From the NCBI RefSeq assembly GCF_963678635.1, contig NC_087065.1:73355345-73419344 (forward strand): 64,000 nt of DNA, in the 5' to 3' direction. The DNA is from Symsagittifera roscoffensis (lineage: Eukaryota; Xenacoelomorpha; Acoela; Convolutidae). Both the position numbers and the translations under genes were made by a program. Within the stretch, counting starts at the first letter, position 1; each line of letters begins with the position of its first letter. The notes below the pieces were generated by a model that saw only the letters and a list, made by a program, of their open reading frames with translations, was not told the origin of the DNA and made no database searches. Below are positions 1 to 11,234 of the stretch, one piece after another.

Positions 1-351
1 GAACTCAGATACTAGATACAGCTGCGGTGACTGGTTTAAATTCAGTTCCGTTGTAACCACAATTTCATTCTCGTTGTCGTTGTAAGGTTTCAATTTAACA
101 TTATTCAAGCTCACATCGTCATTTTGAACAATCCTTTTCACGGCCCCAATTCGTTTCTTCACCTCTTCGATCACATTCTGGCATGCGTTAAGGTCCTTTC
201 CAGTCACTTTCAGTGTGTGTTTTTCAGTATTAGTTCGATCTAATTTTACTTTTTGGATCCCAGGCATCTCATTCAAAGTCCGTATTGAAGAACCTTTCTT
301 ACCGATGATAAGTCCATAGTGGGAGGAATCGAGTTCGATGAGATCCAACAT
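1..351 (-). CDS. KH-domain RNA-binding protein, partial exon
   Basis: The minus strand is open from an ATG at 349-351 to the window edge (117 codons), so the C-terminal part lies outside. Residues 5-70 read as a type I KH fold: a hydrophobic strand, then I-I-G-K-K-G-S-S-I at about 15-23, which is the GxxG loop that grips single-stranded RNA or DNA, then a helix and a basic strand. The rest (residues 75-117) is polar and could lead to another domain. Multi-KH proteins such as vigilin are possible, but one domain is not enough to name it. An in-frame stop lies seven codons upstream. The ATG is therefore either the real start or lies just inside an exon whose acceptor AG is among the bases at 362-368. 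Base composition is clearly richer in G and C than the flank. Confidence 0.82.
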   Translation of the reverse strand, partial: MLDLIELDSSHYGLIIGKKGSSIRTLNEMPGIQKVKLDRTNTEKHTLKVTGKDLNACQNVIEEVKKRIGAVKRIVQNDDVSLNNVKLKPYNDNENEIVVTTELNLNQSPQLYLVSEF

Positions 352-390
352 GGAAAAAAAATGTCTTCTTTAGAGGCAAAATTTACCCAG

Positions 391-654
391 AGTAAGTTTT
401 TGATCAGAAGTAAAACTAATTTTCGCCAGCAAGTAATACTGTATTACATATAAGGCTACCACGATTTTTCAAACAAAAATGACACAAGTTTGCAAGCAGA
501 AACAAAACTACAATTATACAACCGTTGAATAATTTTAGTTGTTTCTGCTTGCAAACTCGTGTTATTTTTGTTTGAAAAATCGTGGTAGCCTTATATGTAA
601 AACAGTTTTACTTGCTGGCGAAAATTAATTTTAATTCTGTTCAGAAAACTTACT
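391..654. repeat. Long near-perfect inverted repeat (foldback element)
   Basis: The two halves, about 391-525 and 527-654, are reverse complements of each other with almost no spacer; the centre is near 526. Matching blocks include TTTCGCCAGCAAGTAA with its partner near 610-632 and TTTGCAAGCAGAAAC with its partner near 540-555. A few mismatches show that it is not freshly made. A foldback or MITE-type transposon is the simplest reading. It lies just upstream of the KH exon on the minus strand and, if transcribed, would form a double-stranded RNA hairpin of more than 120 bp. Confidence 0.85.
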
Positions 655-3262
655 TTGTAGAGACGTAGAGACGTAACAATTTGGCTGTGACAAAATTAAC
701 AACTATAAGACGTGTTTTTACTTGTTAATGATCCCGCATCGGTGTTCAAGCGTTATGAATTGCATATATTTTGATTTTAGTGCTACCTCAAGCGATAATA
801 ATCGATTATAATATGCTTTTACTACCAGTCTTACAAAAATTATAGATTTTATAAATAAAGAATAGTTTTTAATCAATTAATAATCGATTATAATATATCT
901 TTTTGAAATCAAATATAAACAATTATTATATATTATATTCGATTATAATCGATTATATTTTATCCGAATTTCTAATTCATTTGTTTTGCAGAAAAAATTT
1001 ATCATAATCGATTATAATTGCTTATAATCCCTTTTGTTTGCCCATTTTGTCTTCGACCTTCCACCTAAATTGCAAATGCGAAAACTTAGACTAGCATCTT
1101 TTAAAAATTATAAATCCAGCAGTATGACGCAAAAAATATTTTAATTCCTATCCCATACGACGAAAAGTCTTTGAACAGAGAAGAAAAACCAGAAAAAAAT
1201 TGTTTTCTCGTAGTAACTTTTCCTCACTTGCTGAGAAAGCAAAGCATTTTCTATTCTTATCCTAGAAAGAACCCATACCGGGCGGGGCTGCTTCAGTATA
1301 AAAACTTAAGAATAAACGTGATAGCAAGCTGAATAATCCAAAAAGCAGAAACAGTCCACCAAAGTTCTGGATTTTGCCCGGCTAATCGGGCAACATTTTT
1401 TATAGGATTCATGAATTCTAGACACCAGCATCTGAACATGGGCGTTGTAAAAAAATAAAAGGCGAATCAAATGGAAAATATTTGCGACCAGAAATGAAGT
1501 GCAACCCTCCTCCACCTCGACACGCCTCTTGACGAGGACTTTCTAGATATAGTGAATACTCTTGAAAACAAACACCCAGAAAATACTCGCACCCAAGTTT
1601 AGATTAGGCGTTTGTGGTAAGTATATTTAATTATATATACCAATATTGGATGCTTGATAAACTTATATTGATTATTGTGATTTTTCAGAGCAATCAAACT
1701 TCTGGCAATCAATTATAATTGATTATAGTTACAAAAGTCAATTATAATTCAACATAATTTCTTGAATTGCCAAAACTGTTTCTATTAAAAACCTACTGTT
1801 AAAAACAAAGTCTCTAAATTTGAAAAATTGTTCTCATGTTTAACCTATGCACAAAATTTACCGCAAAACAAAAGCTTCTTAGAGATTCCTTCATATTATT
1901 TTGAAAAATCTCGGCAAGTACAAAATAACTTAATAAAATATCAAATTAAACCAATGTGCTAACCATTTTATGGAGAGAAACGAGCTTTCAGAAAAAAAGA
2001 CTAATCGAGAAAAAATGACAAAATTGTTTTAATTGAAATAATTTGAAAGCTCGAAATTGTTTTCCCAAAACTTCACATGAGCCAAAGACTACGAAAAGCA
2101 TAAAATATCATGCAAGGCATCGATCAATTGGGCAAATAAAAAGGAAGCGAATCAATTAAAACCGATTGTTGTCAATTGAAATGGAATATATTTCATAACA
2201 TGAAACAAGGATGAAACGAACCATTGATTATAGTTGATTAAAACGTTCTAAAATAGTTTCAAGTTTTTAATAAAAAGATAATTAAAAAGTGATTAATAAT
2301 TAACCCTATATGGTTTTTTCTCAATTTTAAAAGAAGTAGTGCTAAAAAAACTTTCGAAATTGGATGAGGATACTTCATTGATCATATTGAGCTTAGAAAT
2401 CATTGCCAAAACTTTCAGTTGTAATTCTAGCCTTTCCGAAACATACTGATAAGTATGTATGTATAAATATTTTGAAATGAAGGCGAGCTATAATTTAATT
2501 CGCGCTCATTATAATTCCAATGAAGTATAAAAAACATTAGATTTCAAATAAGCTTACAACTGGAAGCAACTACACCTCATTATATTATAATGCTTAAGTA
2601 CCAATTGCGTTACATTCACCAGTTTTCGAATTTCTTGTAATTGGGTCTTCTTTATTGGCCCACACACTCCAGAAACTCAACTTATAACTTCAGATAAAGT
2701 CATTAATATTTGAAGTAAAAAGAAGTTAGCAGCTTCTAAACCAAGTTTTTTCAATTAGACATATGCGATTATGATGCTAACTAATCGATCGAACCTCAAC
2801 GCTGATATTTTAACAATATTATTAAAAAGGCAATCGAACAAAGTTCAAAGCTGATGTTGTTACAATTTTAAAAAAGGCAGCAATTACATTTTTATGCCAA
2901 ACACAACCGTTCTGTGAAATCAAAAGATAGAATTTTTTTAAGAAGAACATGTTTTTCATTGTACTGAAAACAAATAAAAAATTTTATCTCGCCCAAACAG
3001 ACCCTTTCTGGCCAATAAAAAATCACTTTGATTGCTTTCAATCACAGACACAGGTTTTGATTGTATTCAAAACCACAAAAAATAATCGATTGTTTGATCG
3101 TGAGTTTACAGTACAACTTTGTTTGCAAAAAAACATGGATATCAAAATTTGAGTTTAAATTCAAAAAGTTAAAACTAATCAAATTGAATTGTTGCGTTTA
3201 TCAATACGCAATCAAAATTGACCCATTTTATTAAACAAAGGTCAAAATTTCACTCGCTTCTT
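655..3262. other. AT-rich stretch, no gene seen
   Basis: No convincing coding sequence. Between about 780 and 1020 and again near 1700-1760 the palindrome ATAATCGATTATAAT and its variants recur at least six times, which looks like a degraded palindromic repeat. The longest open frames here (1306-1515 minus, 2949-3152 plus) have the base composition of the surroundings and no recognisable domain. Confidence 0.6.
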
Positions 3263-3462
3263 NNNNNNNNNNNNNNNNNNNNNNNNNNNNNNNNNNNNNN
3301 NNNNNNNNNNNNNNNNNNNNNNNNNNNNNNNNNNNNNNNNNNNNNNNNNNNNNNNNNNNNNNNNNNNNNNNNNNNNNNNNNNNNNNNNNNNNNNNNNNNN
3401 NNNNNNNNNNNNNNNNNNNNNNNNNNNNNNNNNNNNNNNNNNNNNNNNNNNNNNNNNNNNNN
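3263..3462. other. Assembly gap of 200 N
   Basis: Exactly 200 N. The same length recurs at 43544-43743, so this is a placeholder of unknown true size put in by a scaffolder. It removes the 5' part of the reverse-transcriptase relic that starts directly after it. Confidence 0.99.
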
Positions 3463-4800
3463 TATTGAATCGGAAACTGAAGGAGTGCTGCTGGTTGATG
3501 CTAGCAATGCATTTAGTGATCTCAAAAAAATACCTTGCTTTGGTGAGCATTTATGTTGAGAGCCCAGCTATCGCTACATTTCTCAGCAACCTATACAGAA
3601 AGCTTGCAAACTTAGTATCTACCGAGAACTGCTTTTGTCTTTAAAAAATACTACTCATGGCCGGCCTGAACGTAAGCCAATGCATGGTATAGCTCTGTTA
3701 ACTCATTAACATAATCTCATTCACCTTGTTAAATTTTTTTGGGCATACCGATGACTCTGCTGCAGGTCGAAAACTTTAACAACTGGAGTCATGTTTGGAA
3801 TGGTTGAAAGAACTCGGACCGGAGTATGGGTGTTTCCCCAATGCTTCCTAGACTAAGATTATTGTTAACCATGAACACTCAGAATTTGCAGAGCGGGTTT
3901 TCTCTGGAAGTGGTATAAGGATTTTAACAGAGGGACACAAAATTTGGAGTGCCCGATTGCAGCAAAAAGTTGTTCGTTGAGCAACATTTTCTCAAAAAAT
4001 CAGATGGATAGACATGTGAATCTGAGAGTTTATCTCACATCGGTGAGACGCTGACACACTGTGATTTTGCAGCGTCTACACATAGCTTCATTCAGAAGTG
4101 GAACGATGATCGACTGCAGCCAAGATGAAATTTAGGGAGATTTCACCAAACACGAAAACAAAATCAGAACGCAGGTTTCGCCGAAATTAACTGGTACAGT
4201 ATCACCAAGAGACATTGAAAGATCTGTGCTAGAGCTTCCGACAAGACTGGGTGGTTTGAAGATCGTCAATCCAAAAACAGACGCCGCTCAGAAATTCAAA
4301 AACTCCAAGAGATTCTGTAAAAATTTTGTTGAGAATTTATTTTCGAGCGATTTCGATTTAGACGGAGTTGCAAGTGGCAGAAACAAGAAGGAGAACGAAC
4401 GGTGCTTCGGAAGAAAGAAATATGTTCTGTTGCATTCGCTTGTCAGTACTCCATTCTCAAAAGCACGTGAACTGGTTAACGAAAGAAGCGCTTCAAACTG
4501 GCTCACAACGTTGCCGTTAGAACAATATGGTTTTGCAAAGCAACGTATTGGAATGCTTAACGCTTGCGATGTAATTGGCTGCTGAAAAATGTTCCTTTCC
4601 ACTGTGTTTGTGAAAAAATTTCTCCGATGAGCATTGCTTGTAAAGTCCTATTTGAGGCTTCCCAGCTGTTCGACATAATGAAGTGAAAGACATAACAGCA
4701 AAACTTGACTGAGATTTGCTCTAGTGTTGAAGTCGAACCGTCAATCCTTGCGCCAAATCAAACTCTGGTACTCTGCCAAGTGTTACAGGTAACCCGAAAT
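3463..4800 (+). pseudogene. Decayed reverse transcriptase of a retroelement
   Basis: Pieces of one reverse transcriptase appear in order but in changing frames. At 3463-3530 is the motif A region (V-L-L-V-D-A-S-N-A-F). At 3550-3640 is a helix-rich thumb or palm segment. At about 3747-3775 is the catalytic box as T-D-D-S-A-A-G, followed by L-G-P-E-Y-G-C-F-P-N-A-S near 3810-3850. At 4228-4270 is L-P-T-R-L-G-G-L-K-I-V-N-P, and near 4590-4660 a cysteine-bearing C-terminal region. Several frameshifts and stops separate them, so no enzyme can be made. The D-A-S-N-A-F and D-D-S-A-A-G spelling is typical of an animal retroelement lineage I cannot assign to a clade from memory. The 5' end is lost in the gap. 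Confidence 0.8.
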
Positions 4801-5048
4801 GAGAAAAAAGAGAAGCTTTGAGCAACGTATCAGAAAAATTGATCAAATTTATTCACAACTTTTGTTCTTTCCTGCACGGGTGGAGTGGGCAAATTTGCTA
4901 CCATATTTTACAAAAAGCTTGCTTTGATGATCAAAGAGAAAAAAAATAATAACTTCGTATGGTAGAGTGCTTTGATGAATTCGATCATGTGTCTTATATT
5001 TGATCTTGTGTAACCGTGGTTTGCGTTCATTATATCTGACAACGACGC

Positions 5049-5297
5049 ATGATTGCGTTGAGCAAAGAATTTTTAAAGCGCGCTCGATGGACATCAGTTA
5101 GGTTGCATAGATGTTTTTTATTGATATCTGTTAGCTGTTGTAGTTTGTTCGAATGTGACGTCAGCACTGCAGATTTTGGATATGAAGATTACTTCAATGC
5201 AAAAGAAGTGCCGCCCGTCTTGGAAGTTGATGTTTACGATGTGATTAGAGCTGATGTTTTTGAACCAAAAGCGAATTTTTTGAAATCATTCTACTGA
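5049..5297 (+). other. Coding-like small ORF of unknown nature
   Basis: An 82-codon frame. Its second half, from an acceptor-like CTGCAG at about 5166-5171 onward, has balanced base composition and reads as an acidic peptide (V-P-P-V-L-E-V-D-V-Y-D-V-I and so on) ending in a stop at 5295-5297. It could be a terminal exon, the tail of the retroelement, or chance. I recognise no domain and found no partner exon. Confidence 0.2.
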
Positions 5298-6260
5298 TTA
5301 CGATAATTTAACTAATGGAAACATTGATTGGAAAGAAACGTAGTTCAATTTTGAGAACTTAAATAAAAACACACAACAATGCCGTTAGATGTGTAAACTG
5401 GAAGTCAATTCTTAGTTTACGGGCTTTATTTGTTTATTGGCTGGTGTTAGATCAAAATTTTATACCTTGTTTACGCTTTTTGTAGGTTTTTTGTTGGCGA
5501 GATGTATCCCTTAACGTTTTTTAAGTGGAAATCGAAATTTTTGCCACGCACATCTGATTTATTGCTATGATTTCAGTTGTTGAAAAACCAGAATTTTTTT
5601 TCACGTGTTTGGGTGAAAACTTGTGCGGAATCCACGGAATTTTTTAATGTAGAATCTAATCACATTCTGAAATAATGTTCAAAGATTTTTCTCTGGAATT
5701 CAGTGATCTACACGCACGAAATTAGGCGCCTATCAAAAGCACAATTTGGCCATATAATGTAACCAGTTTTATTGGTGTTTATTCTCTTGATAGAGCTACC
5801 GAAAGATGGAAAAACTTCAAACAATCAGAATTATCAAGTTTCCCTATTCGCAGAATAGTTGTTGCTTAAAACCGAAGTCAAAAACTAACAGCTCTTTTGA
5901 TTTACAGCCAATTTCTATTGTACAGTTTGTGCAGATATTGAACAAAATATTCTTGATGAGCCTCGGATCTGACTATTTATGAAAATTTAACTGTTTATAT
6001 TTTTTTAGTCGGTCAAAATTTGTTTTAATTTCTGATTTCATGTGTTATAAGCGGTACACATAGAATGTTTTCAGAAAGGGCAACCAGCCAGCCATCCTCC
6101 TGTTGACTTTCCAATTTTCCCAAAGTTCATTTGTACGAAAATTAATCAATTCGAGTCTGATTGGTCCTATGGCGTGCCAATAACCTATTAAACTAAATTT
6201 CTACTTTTCAAACAGCATAAAACTAGACAACAGAATAGTGACCGCTGCAGTCGCGCCAAC
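5298..6260. other. Non-coding stretch with fragments of a GCGGAATCC-type repeat
   Basis: No gene seen. The part at about 5625-5760 (GCGGAATCCACGGAATT, then CACATTCTG, then CACGAAATTAGGCGCC) resembles 10556-10800 and, more weakly, 17337-17460. This suggests an old interspersed repeat. Confidence 0.45.
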
Positions 6261-6262
6261 GT

Positions 6263-7030
6263 TTGCCCGGTTTGACAAAAAAACGCCCAAAAAACAATTT
6301 CATACTTTTAAAAAAATGCTTTCAGACAATTTAATGGATTAAAAGTTTGTTTAGAAAGAGCAAAATAAGCAGTTTTTTCAAAGTATGAAATTTTCCGATG
6401 AGCTTTTTTGCCACACCCTGGAGTTAAATAACAAGCTTTTCACCATATTTTTCAACCAAAAACTGTATGAAAATTGCAAAACTTGATTTTTTTCCTGTCA
6501 CAAAATTGTATGATAAACTATTTTAAAAATTGAAAATGTATGATCAGCAGTTTTCACAATGTTTTTGCTTATAAAAAAATCATTTGATAGTGATTTTTTG
6601 GGTGAACACTCATTTTTGACTACATTATAGACATTGACTTAAGAATTTTATGCAAAATTTTTTGTTCGTGAAATATGTATTTGAGCATAGAAGCAAGGTT
6701 GAAATAAAAATTGATAGAAAAATGTTACATCAAACGTATTTTTGCTCTGGAAAAAAAGCATACTTTCCATTTTTCATTTAATAAAATGTATGATAAGCAT
6801 TGTTTTCAATTTAATTGCTGCTGCCAAAACTGATCATATGTAACTAAAACTGCCACTAAATTGTATAGTTGAGTAGTAAACCAATTTAAGAATCAAAACA
6901 AAATCGAACGAAAAAATGCTTGTCATACAAACTTCTTCTATGAAAATTGTATGATAAGCATTTTTTATCATGAACCCCATATATGAAATTGTAGATTAGG
7001 CATTTTTTTGTATGGACGTTATCCCTTGTT
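6263..7030. repeat. Old, degraded TGTATGATAAGCAT-rich element
   Basis: The motif TGTATGATAAGCATT and relatives occur about ten times in both orientations. The left edge GCCCGGTTTGAC near 6265 resembles the terminus CGCCCGGGTTGAC of the better preserved elements at 7253-8381 and 51347-52304. I read it as an older relative; its edges are uncertain. Confidence 0.5.
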
Positions 7031-7252
7031 GGCGAGCTAACAGAATATAGAACTTTCTACAAAAATCTGAGCCAATTATAACCACCGCCGATCTTAAGCA
7101 TAGAGCTGAAAGTATTCGGCTCAGTCTTCTTCGGCCAATTGAATAATTTTGGCACAAGAAACGAAATATTTTTTATTTCGGTGCTAATTAAGATCCACCT
7201 CCGCCTTTTAGTTTTCTAAAACCGCGCTTTTCCGCTTTCGTTTTTTCAATCA

Positions 7253-8381
7253 CGCCCGGGTGGACCAAAAATGCTAATCATACAACTTTCATATATGGAA
7301 AAATGCTAATCATACACTTTTCATGGAATTCCATAAGTACAGAAAATTGCATGATTGGTCTATGGTTAGTATTTATTTCATATATGGAAATTGTATGACT
7401 AGCATTTTTCCATAAACCAGAAATATTGATTTTTACATTTTATTTTCTCAAAATTTTTTGGTTGTGTTTGTAACCGAACACAAATGACATAAGCCTTGGG
7501 TACTCATACGTAGTGACCGAAGGTTTGGCCGTCTCGCATTAACAATGCATTGGAAACAGACTGAAATGTTTTAATTCTATTTCGCACAAATAATATAACG
7601 AAAGTAACGAACTTCTAAACTTTGGCAAAAATTTTCAAAGATGATTGTTTCTAAAATTTGAATTTTAAATTGCCAGACATTGATCAATGCATAGAAAATT
7701 ATGTCATAGAAAAAAGAGAGCTTTAAGCGTTTTTGAAAAAAGTTCCGAAGAGAAAAGGAAAAAAAATCCAATATTAGTATATCCAGGACTACGTTATACA
7801 CACAAAAAATTAAATTTTGCATGCAAAATTTTTTTTTCAAAAAATGTTTGTTTGAGTACGAAAATCAGTTTGCGGTTGAAAAAAAAAACACAAAAAGTTT
7901 TTTAAGGGCAATTTCAAAAATACAAAAAAATGCTAGTCATACATTTTCCATATATGGAAATTGTATGATTAGCATTTTTTTGACAAAAGTTTTCAAAAAA
8001 TGTTTTCAATTTCCATATATGGAAATTGTATGATTAGCATTTTTTTGACAAAAGTTTTCAAAAAATGTTTGTTTGAGTACGAAAATCAGTTTGCGGTTGA
8101 AAAAAAAAACACAAAAAGTTTTTTAAGGGCAATTTCAAAAATACAAAAAAATGCTAGTCATACATTTTCCATATATGGAAATTGTATGATTAGCATTTTT
8201 TTGACAAAAGTTTTTCTTTTTTTCAGTACGATACACAGAATTTTATGCCAAAACAAGAGAAAAGTTCGACGACACCATATTAGCAAAAGGTATGAAATTT
8301 GTATGATTTGTGTTTTTTCATAGACTTAGTTTATGGAATTGTATGATTAGCATTTTTGGTCAATGGAGGTCAACCCGGGCG
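7253..8381. repeat. Inverted-repeat element with CGCCCGGGT termini and internal palindromes, copy 1
   Basis: It begins CGCCCGGGTGGACCAAAAAT and ends with the reverse complement of nearly the same sequence (ATTTTTGGTC, a short insert, then AACCCGGGCG). Inside, the palindrome built on TTTCCATATATGGAAA with arms reading ATGCTAATCATACAA appears three times (near 7930, 8010 and 8155), because about 220 bp of the middle is duplicated. There is no transposase, so this is non-autonomous. A second copy lies at 51347-52304. I could not identify clear target-site duplications. Confidence 0.8.
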
Positions 8382-8610
8382 CTTTTCTTGAAAAAAAACT
8401 CACCCCTCTAAACCCTTTTCAAACCGTGGTTTTATAGTAATCATATATATTCTGAAGTAGGAAAAACAACAAATAGAGGATTTACTACTGTACAATTATG
8501 ATTTTTCGAGGGTTACTGGGCAAGTTTTCATTAGTACCAAAGTTTTGAATCAGTCTTTTTTGTAAGTTCCCACTGTGAGAACTGTTTCGGGCGACGCTAC
8601 ATACAATTAG

Positions 8611-8838
8611 AATTATAAACCACTGAAATTCAAAAGGTTCAATTTTGAATGTTTTAATGCGCGTTTGTCATCTTTAATCTCTTGTAGAGATCAAGTATGT
8701 GGAGTGCAAATAAAGTCATTTCGTGATTTGTTTTGCGATGCCGATGGCATTGATTTGGCGCGAAGAGACCTTTATGTAGAAATTAACGTTTATTTAAGCT
8801 CGAAGCACCGCACCGAACTTTTAAAAAAAATAGGCTAA
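8611..8838 (+). other. Open frame without ATG, possible exon
   Basis: Open for 75 codons. The part after an acceptor-like CTCTTGTAG (about 8684-8692) has G/C-rich codons and reads D-Q-V-C-G-V-Q-I-K-S-F-R-D-L-F and onward to a stop at 8836-8838. The opposite strand here would be the 3' untranslated region of the minus-strand gene ending at 8919, so the better composition may come from that transcript. Low confidence that it is translated. Confidence 0.2.
8789..8794 (-). terminator. Polyadenylation signal AATAAA for the minus-strand gene
   Basis: AATAAA on the minus strand, about 125 bases past the stop codon at 8919-8921. This is a normal spacing for a short 3' untranslated region and supports the terminal exon call. 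Confidence 0.55.
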
Positions 8839-8918
8839 AATTATATTTTTCAACTCAAAAAGAAACGAAATAGATACATTTGCAAAGTGACCACATTTGA
8901 ACATGTTAAATTTGTTCT

Positions 8919-9012
8919 TTATGATAAGCAGATCCAAGGCTGTTCAACACATATGACTCTGGTTTTAAACTTTTCGTACGTGATGTCTTGTCGCACTGAG
9001 CTCCACTTGAAC
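8919..9012 (-). CDS. Terminal exon of unrecognised minus-strand gene (exon D)
   Basis: The acceptor is a T-run followed by GCAG, with the exon starting at 9012. It enters in phase 2: the first G completes a codon begun by AG at the end of the exon at 12972-13111. It then reads 30 residues starting F-K-W-S-S-V-R-Q-D-I and ending in a stop at 8919-8921. The peptide is basic in the middle and carries two cysteines and W-I-C-L-S at the end. The phase match to the exon 4 kb away is good evidence for a real gene. I recognise no domain. Confidence 0.65.
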
Positions 9013-9231
9013 CTGCAAAAAAATACAAACATCTAGGTTTCTATCGAAGGGTTAACTTTTAACCTCATTTTGCAAAAGATTCGATTCGTTAGGTGCAAAA
9101 TTCACATATGCTGCACTGTTGAATTATTGTTTTTTTTTGTGGGTGGCAATATGTTTCTAGGTGCCATTGGGGTGTAGTTAAGGAGATCCAATTGTTGTAG
9201 GTTAATGCCCCCATTTCTTAATGTGGAGGTC

Positions 9232-9541
9232 AGGTACGGATCTAGGATTTTCTCGAGGGGGTGCGGGAATTTTGGAAAAGTTTTCTGACAAAAATCACTG
9301 TCCGAGCTCTGTCAAAGCAGTAGAAAAGACCCTGTCCTGTTTTTGCCAAATTTTCTGCGCCACAGGCAAAATTGTGAAAAAACAGGCCAAAAACAGCGTT
9401 TTTTTCGGCGCGCTTCCCCCAAAAAAATTAGTATATATTGGCGCCGAAGTGGCTTTCCAAAAAATCTTAAGGTCCGTCAGCTAAAAAAGGATATCTCAAA
9501 ATAGTACATAGGGGGGACCCTCACCCTAAATCCGCCCCTGG
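9232..9541. repeat. GGATCTAGGATTTTCTCGAGG-type interspersed repeat, near full length
   Basis: It begins ACGGATCTAGGATTTTCTCGAGG and then has a G-run. The middle contains CAAATTTTCTGCGC and GGCGCGCTTCCCCC, and it ends TAGTACATAGGGGGGACCCT with a tail of CCTAAATCCGCCCCTG. At least nine pieces of the same family, in both orientations, are scattered through the window (for example 18955-19050, 22868-23105, 34362-34652, 36610-36965, 48931-49440, 57500-57815). The first part would read G-T-D-L-G-F-S-R-G-G, a peptide often seen as spurious predictions from animal transposons. Confidence 0.75.
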
Positions 9542-9557
9542 TGGAGGTGTTGTGATT

Positions 9558-9640
9558 ATGAGGCAGTGGTGAGGTGGTTACGACTCCGCCTCTCAATCGA
9601 GAGGTCGGATGTTCGAGGCCCACCTTGATCCTTCACGTTG
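9558..9640 (+). repeat. tRNA-derived SINE head
   Basis: GGCAGTGGTGAGGTGGTTACGA matches the A box of the tRNA internal promoter, and GGATGTTCGAGGCCC about 35 bases later matches the B box (core GTTCGANNCC). Between them CCTCTC and GAGAGG can pair like an anticodon arm, but the loop is wrong for a working tRNA and no acceptor stem is evident. This points to a pol III-transcribed SINE rather than a tRNA gene. Confidence 0.55.
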
Positions 9641-11234
9641 CATGAGGTTAAGGTAACATTACCCAGACAAGAAAATTGCATCTAATTCTTAAGCATGTGC
9701 ACAACAGCGGTTCTTCGTGATGAGCTAAACAGCTCGTATGTTGATCTTCTCTCTTGTGGATAAATTTGCCTTAATATATTTAAGGCCTTAATATAATTTT
9801 TAACACATCGCCCCTATGGTTAAGTAAGCATTTTAGCAAGATGTTCTCCATACACACTCAAGGAAACCCATACAAAGTCGCGGGCGGGGCAGAGGGGAGA
9901 CAGAACAATCAGCTCTAGTATCTTAAATTGAACATATATTGACAAGGAAGATTTCCCATGACGTTACTTGGCATTCATTGTGTTGAAAAAAATAAAAAAA
10001 GGCAAACAACAAAAGTAAAACTAATGTTGATGCCCTTTGTTTAGTCAAATTGAAGGCGCCATTATCATTATAATTTATCGAATTCGTGTAAAATTAGAAG
10101 TTATATTTCACTTATCGCCGATTTTATCTAACGCCAATTGTATATTTTTAATTGACTCAGCAAAAACTTTTGGATAAAAATTGTCATAAAGAGGCCAAAC
10201 TATGCTTTTTGTGAATGGTAGGCCTATTCCGCAGAAGGCCAAAATCACATTTGTCGCTGAACCCGCAACAATGCTACTTTTCTTTGATTTTCTTTGCTGT
10301 TTTACATTCCACGGACAAGTAGCTAAAACACTGTATTGCTCAAAATCGCTTCAAAAACAGGCAATTTTGTAGAATCCGCAATAATTTATGGAATCCATGA
10401 AGAAATAATAATATAAGTGTTTAGTAAGTTTAAGCTGTCAAGTATTCCGCAACTATAAGGGGAAATCCGCAAATTGTAATGGGAATCCGAAAATTGTAAG
10501 CGGATTCCGCAAATTATAAGCCGAATAAGCAAAGTTAAAACTGTTTTTGCGTCAGTTTGCGGAATCCACTTACGTTTTGCGGAAACTGGAAGAACTACCC
10601 ATATTCGCTAATGTGCCGTAAACTATTGTGCCGTAAAAATTTACGTTCTGGTATTTGTACAAGGAATCCACGGAAATTTTGTAAATGGAATACGCTCACA
10701 TTTTGGAACATATTAAAAGAATTGTCTCTGCAATCCAGGAACATACAGACACAAAATTGTGAGCCTACCCAGTGCACAGTTTGGCCTCGTAACAGTGTTG
10801 TTGAAATATATATATACCGAATTGAGTCAAGATCATTTCAAAATTTAACCAATTATGCTAGAAACGTCTAGCTCTGTTCATCTCAACCTTAACGTAATTG
10901 CATAAAGTGTAGAAGAATTTTTCTTTTAGTAGCGTTCCAACTATGCTATCTCATTTACAAAAAAAATTACATAAACGTCATTTTACAGTGTTAGGTGAAT
11001 GTAATTGGAACTCATTGGTAGTAATATAATTTTGCTGAAAGAAAAACGAGTGATGGTTTTGCACCAGGCATTACTTAAATATATCAGTTTTGGTGGTGGT
11101 GATTAATTATACCTTCGGTTCAATTGAACTATTTGTTTTGAACTATTCAAAGAGATCGTTCAGTATAAACTTCCTACATAGGGATTAAATAGAGATCATT
11201 AAATAAAAAGTTTAATAGCGGTATCAATACCAAA
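9641..11234. other. Non-coding intron sequence with repeat fragments
   Basis: This lies in the intron between minus-strand exons C and D. From about 10440 to 10870 is a block with repeated GCGGATTCCGCAAATT and GGAATCCAC motifs, related to 5625-5760. I see no exon. Confidence 0.5.

Noticed and set aside
7929-8200. CRISPR-like array of repeats
   Set aside because: The spacers are themselves repeats, the units are palindromic transposon parts and the genome is eukaryotic.
9558-9632. Functional tRNA gene
   Set aside because: A and B boxes are present, but no 7-bp acceptor stem or proper anticodon loop can be formed; better explained as a SINE.
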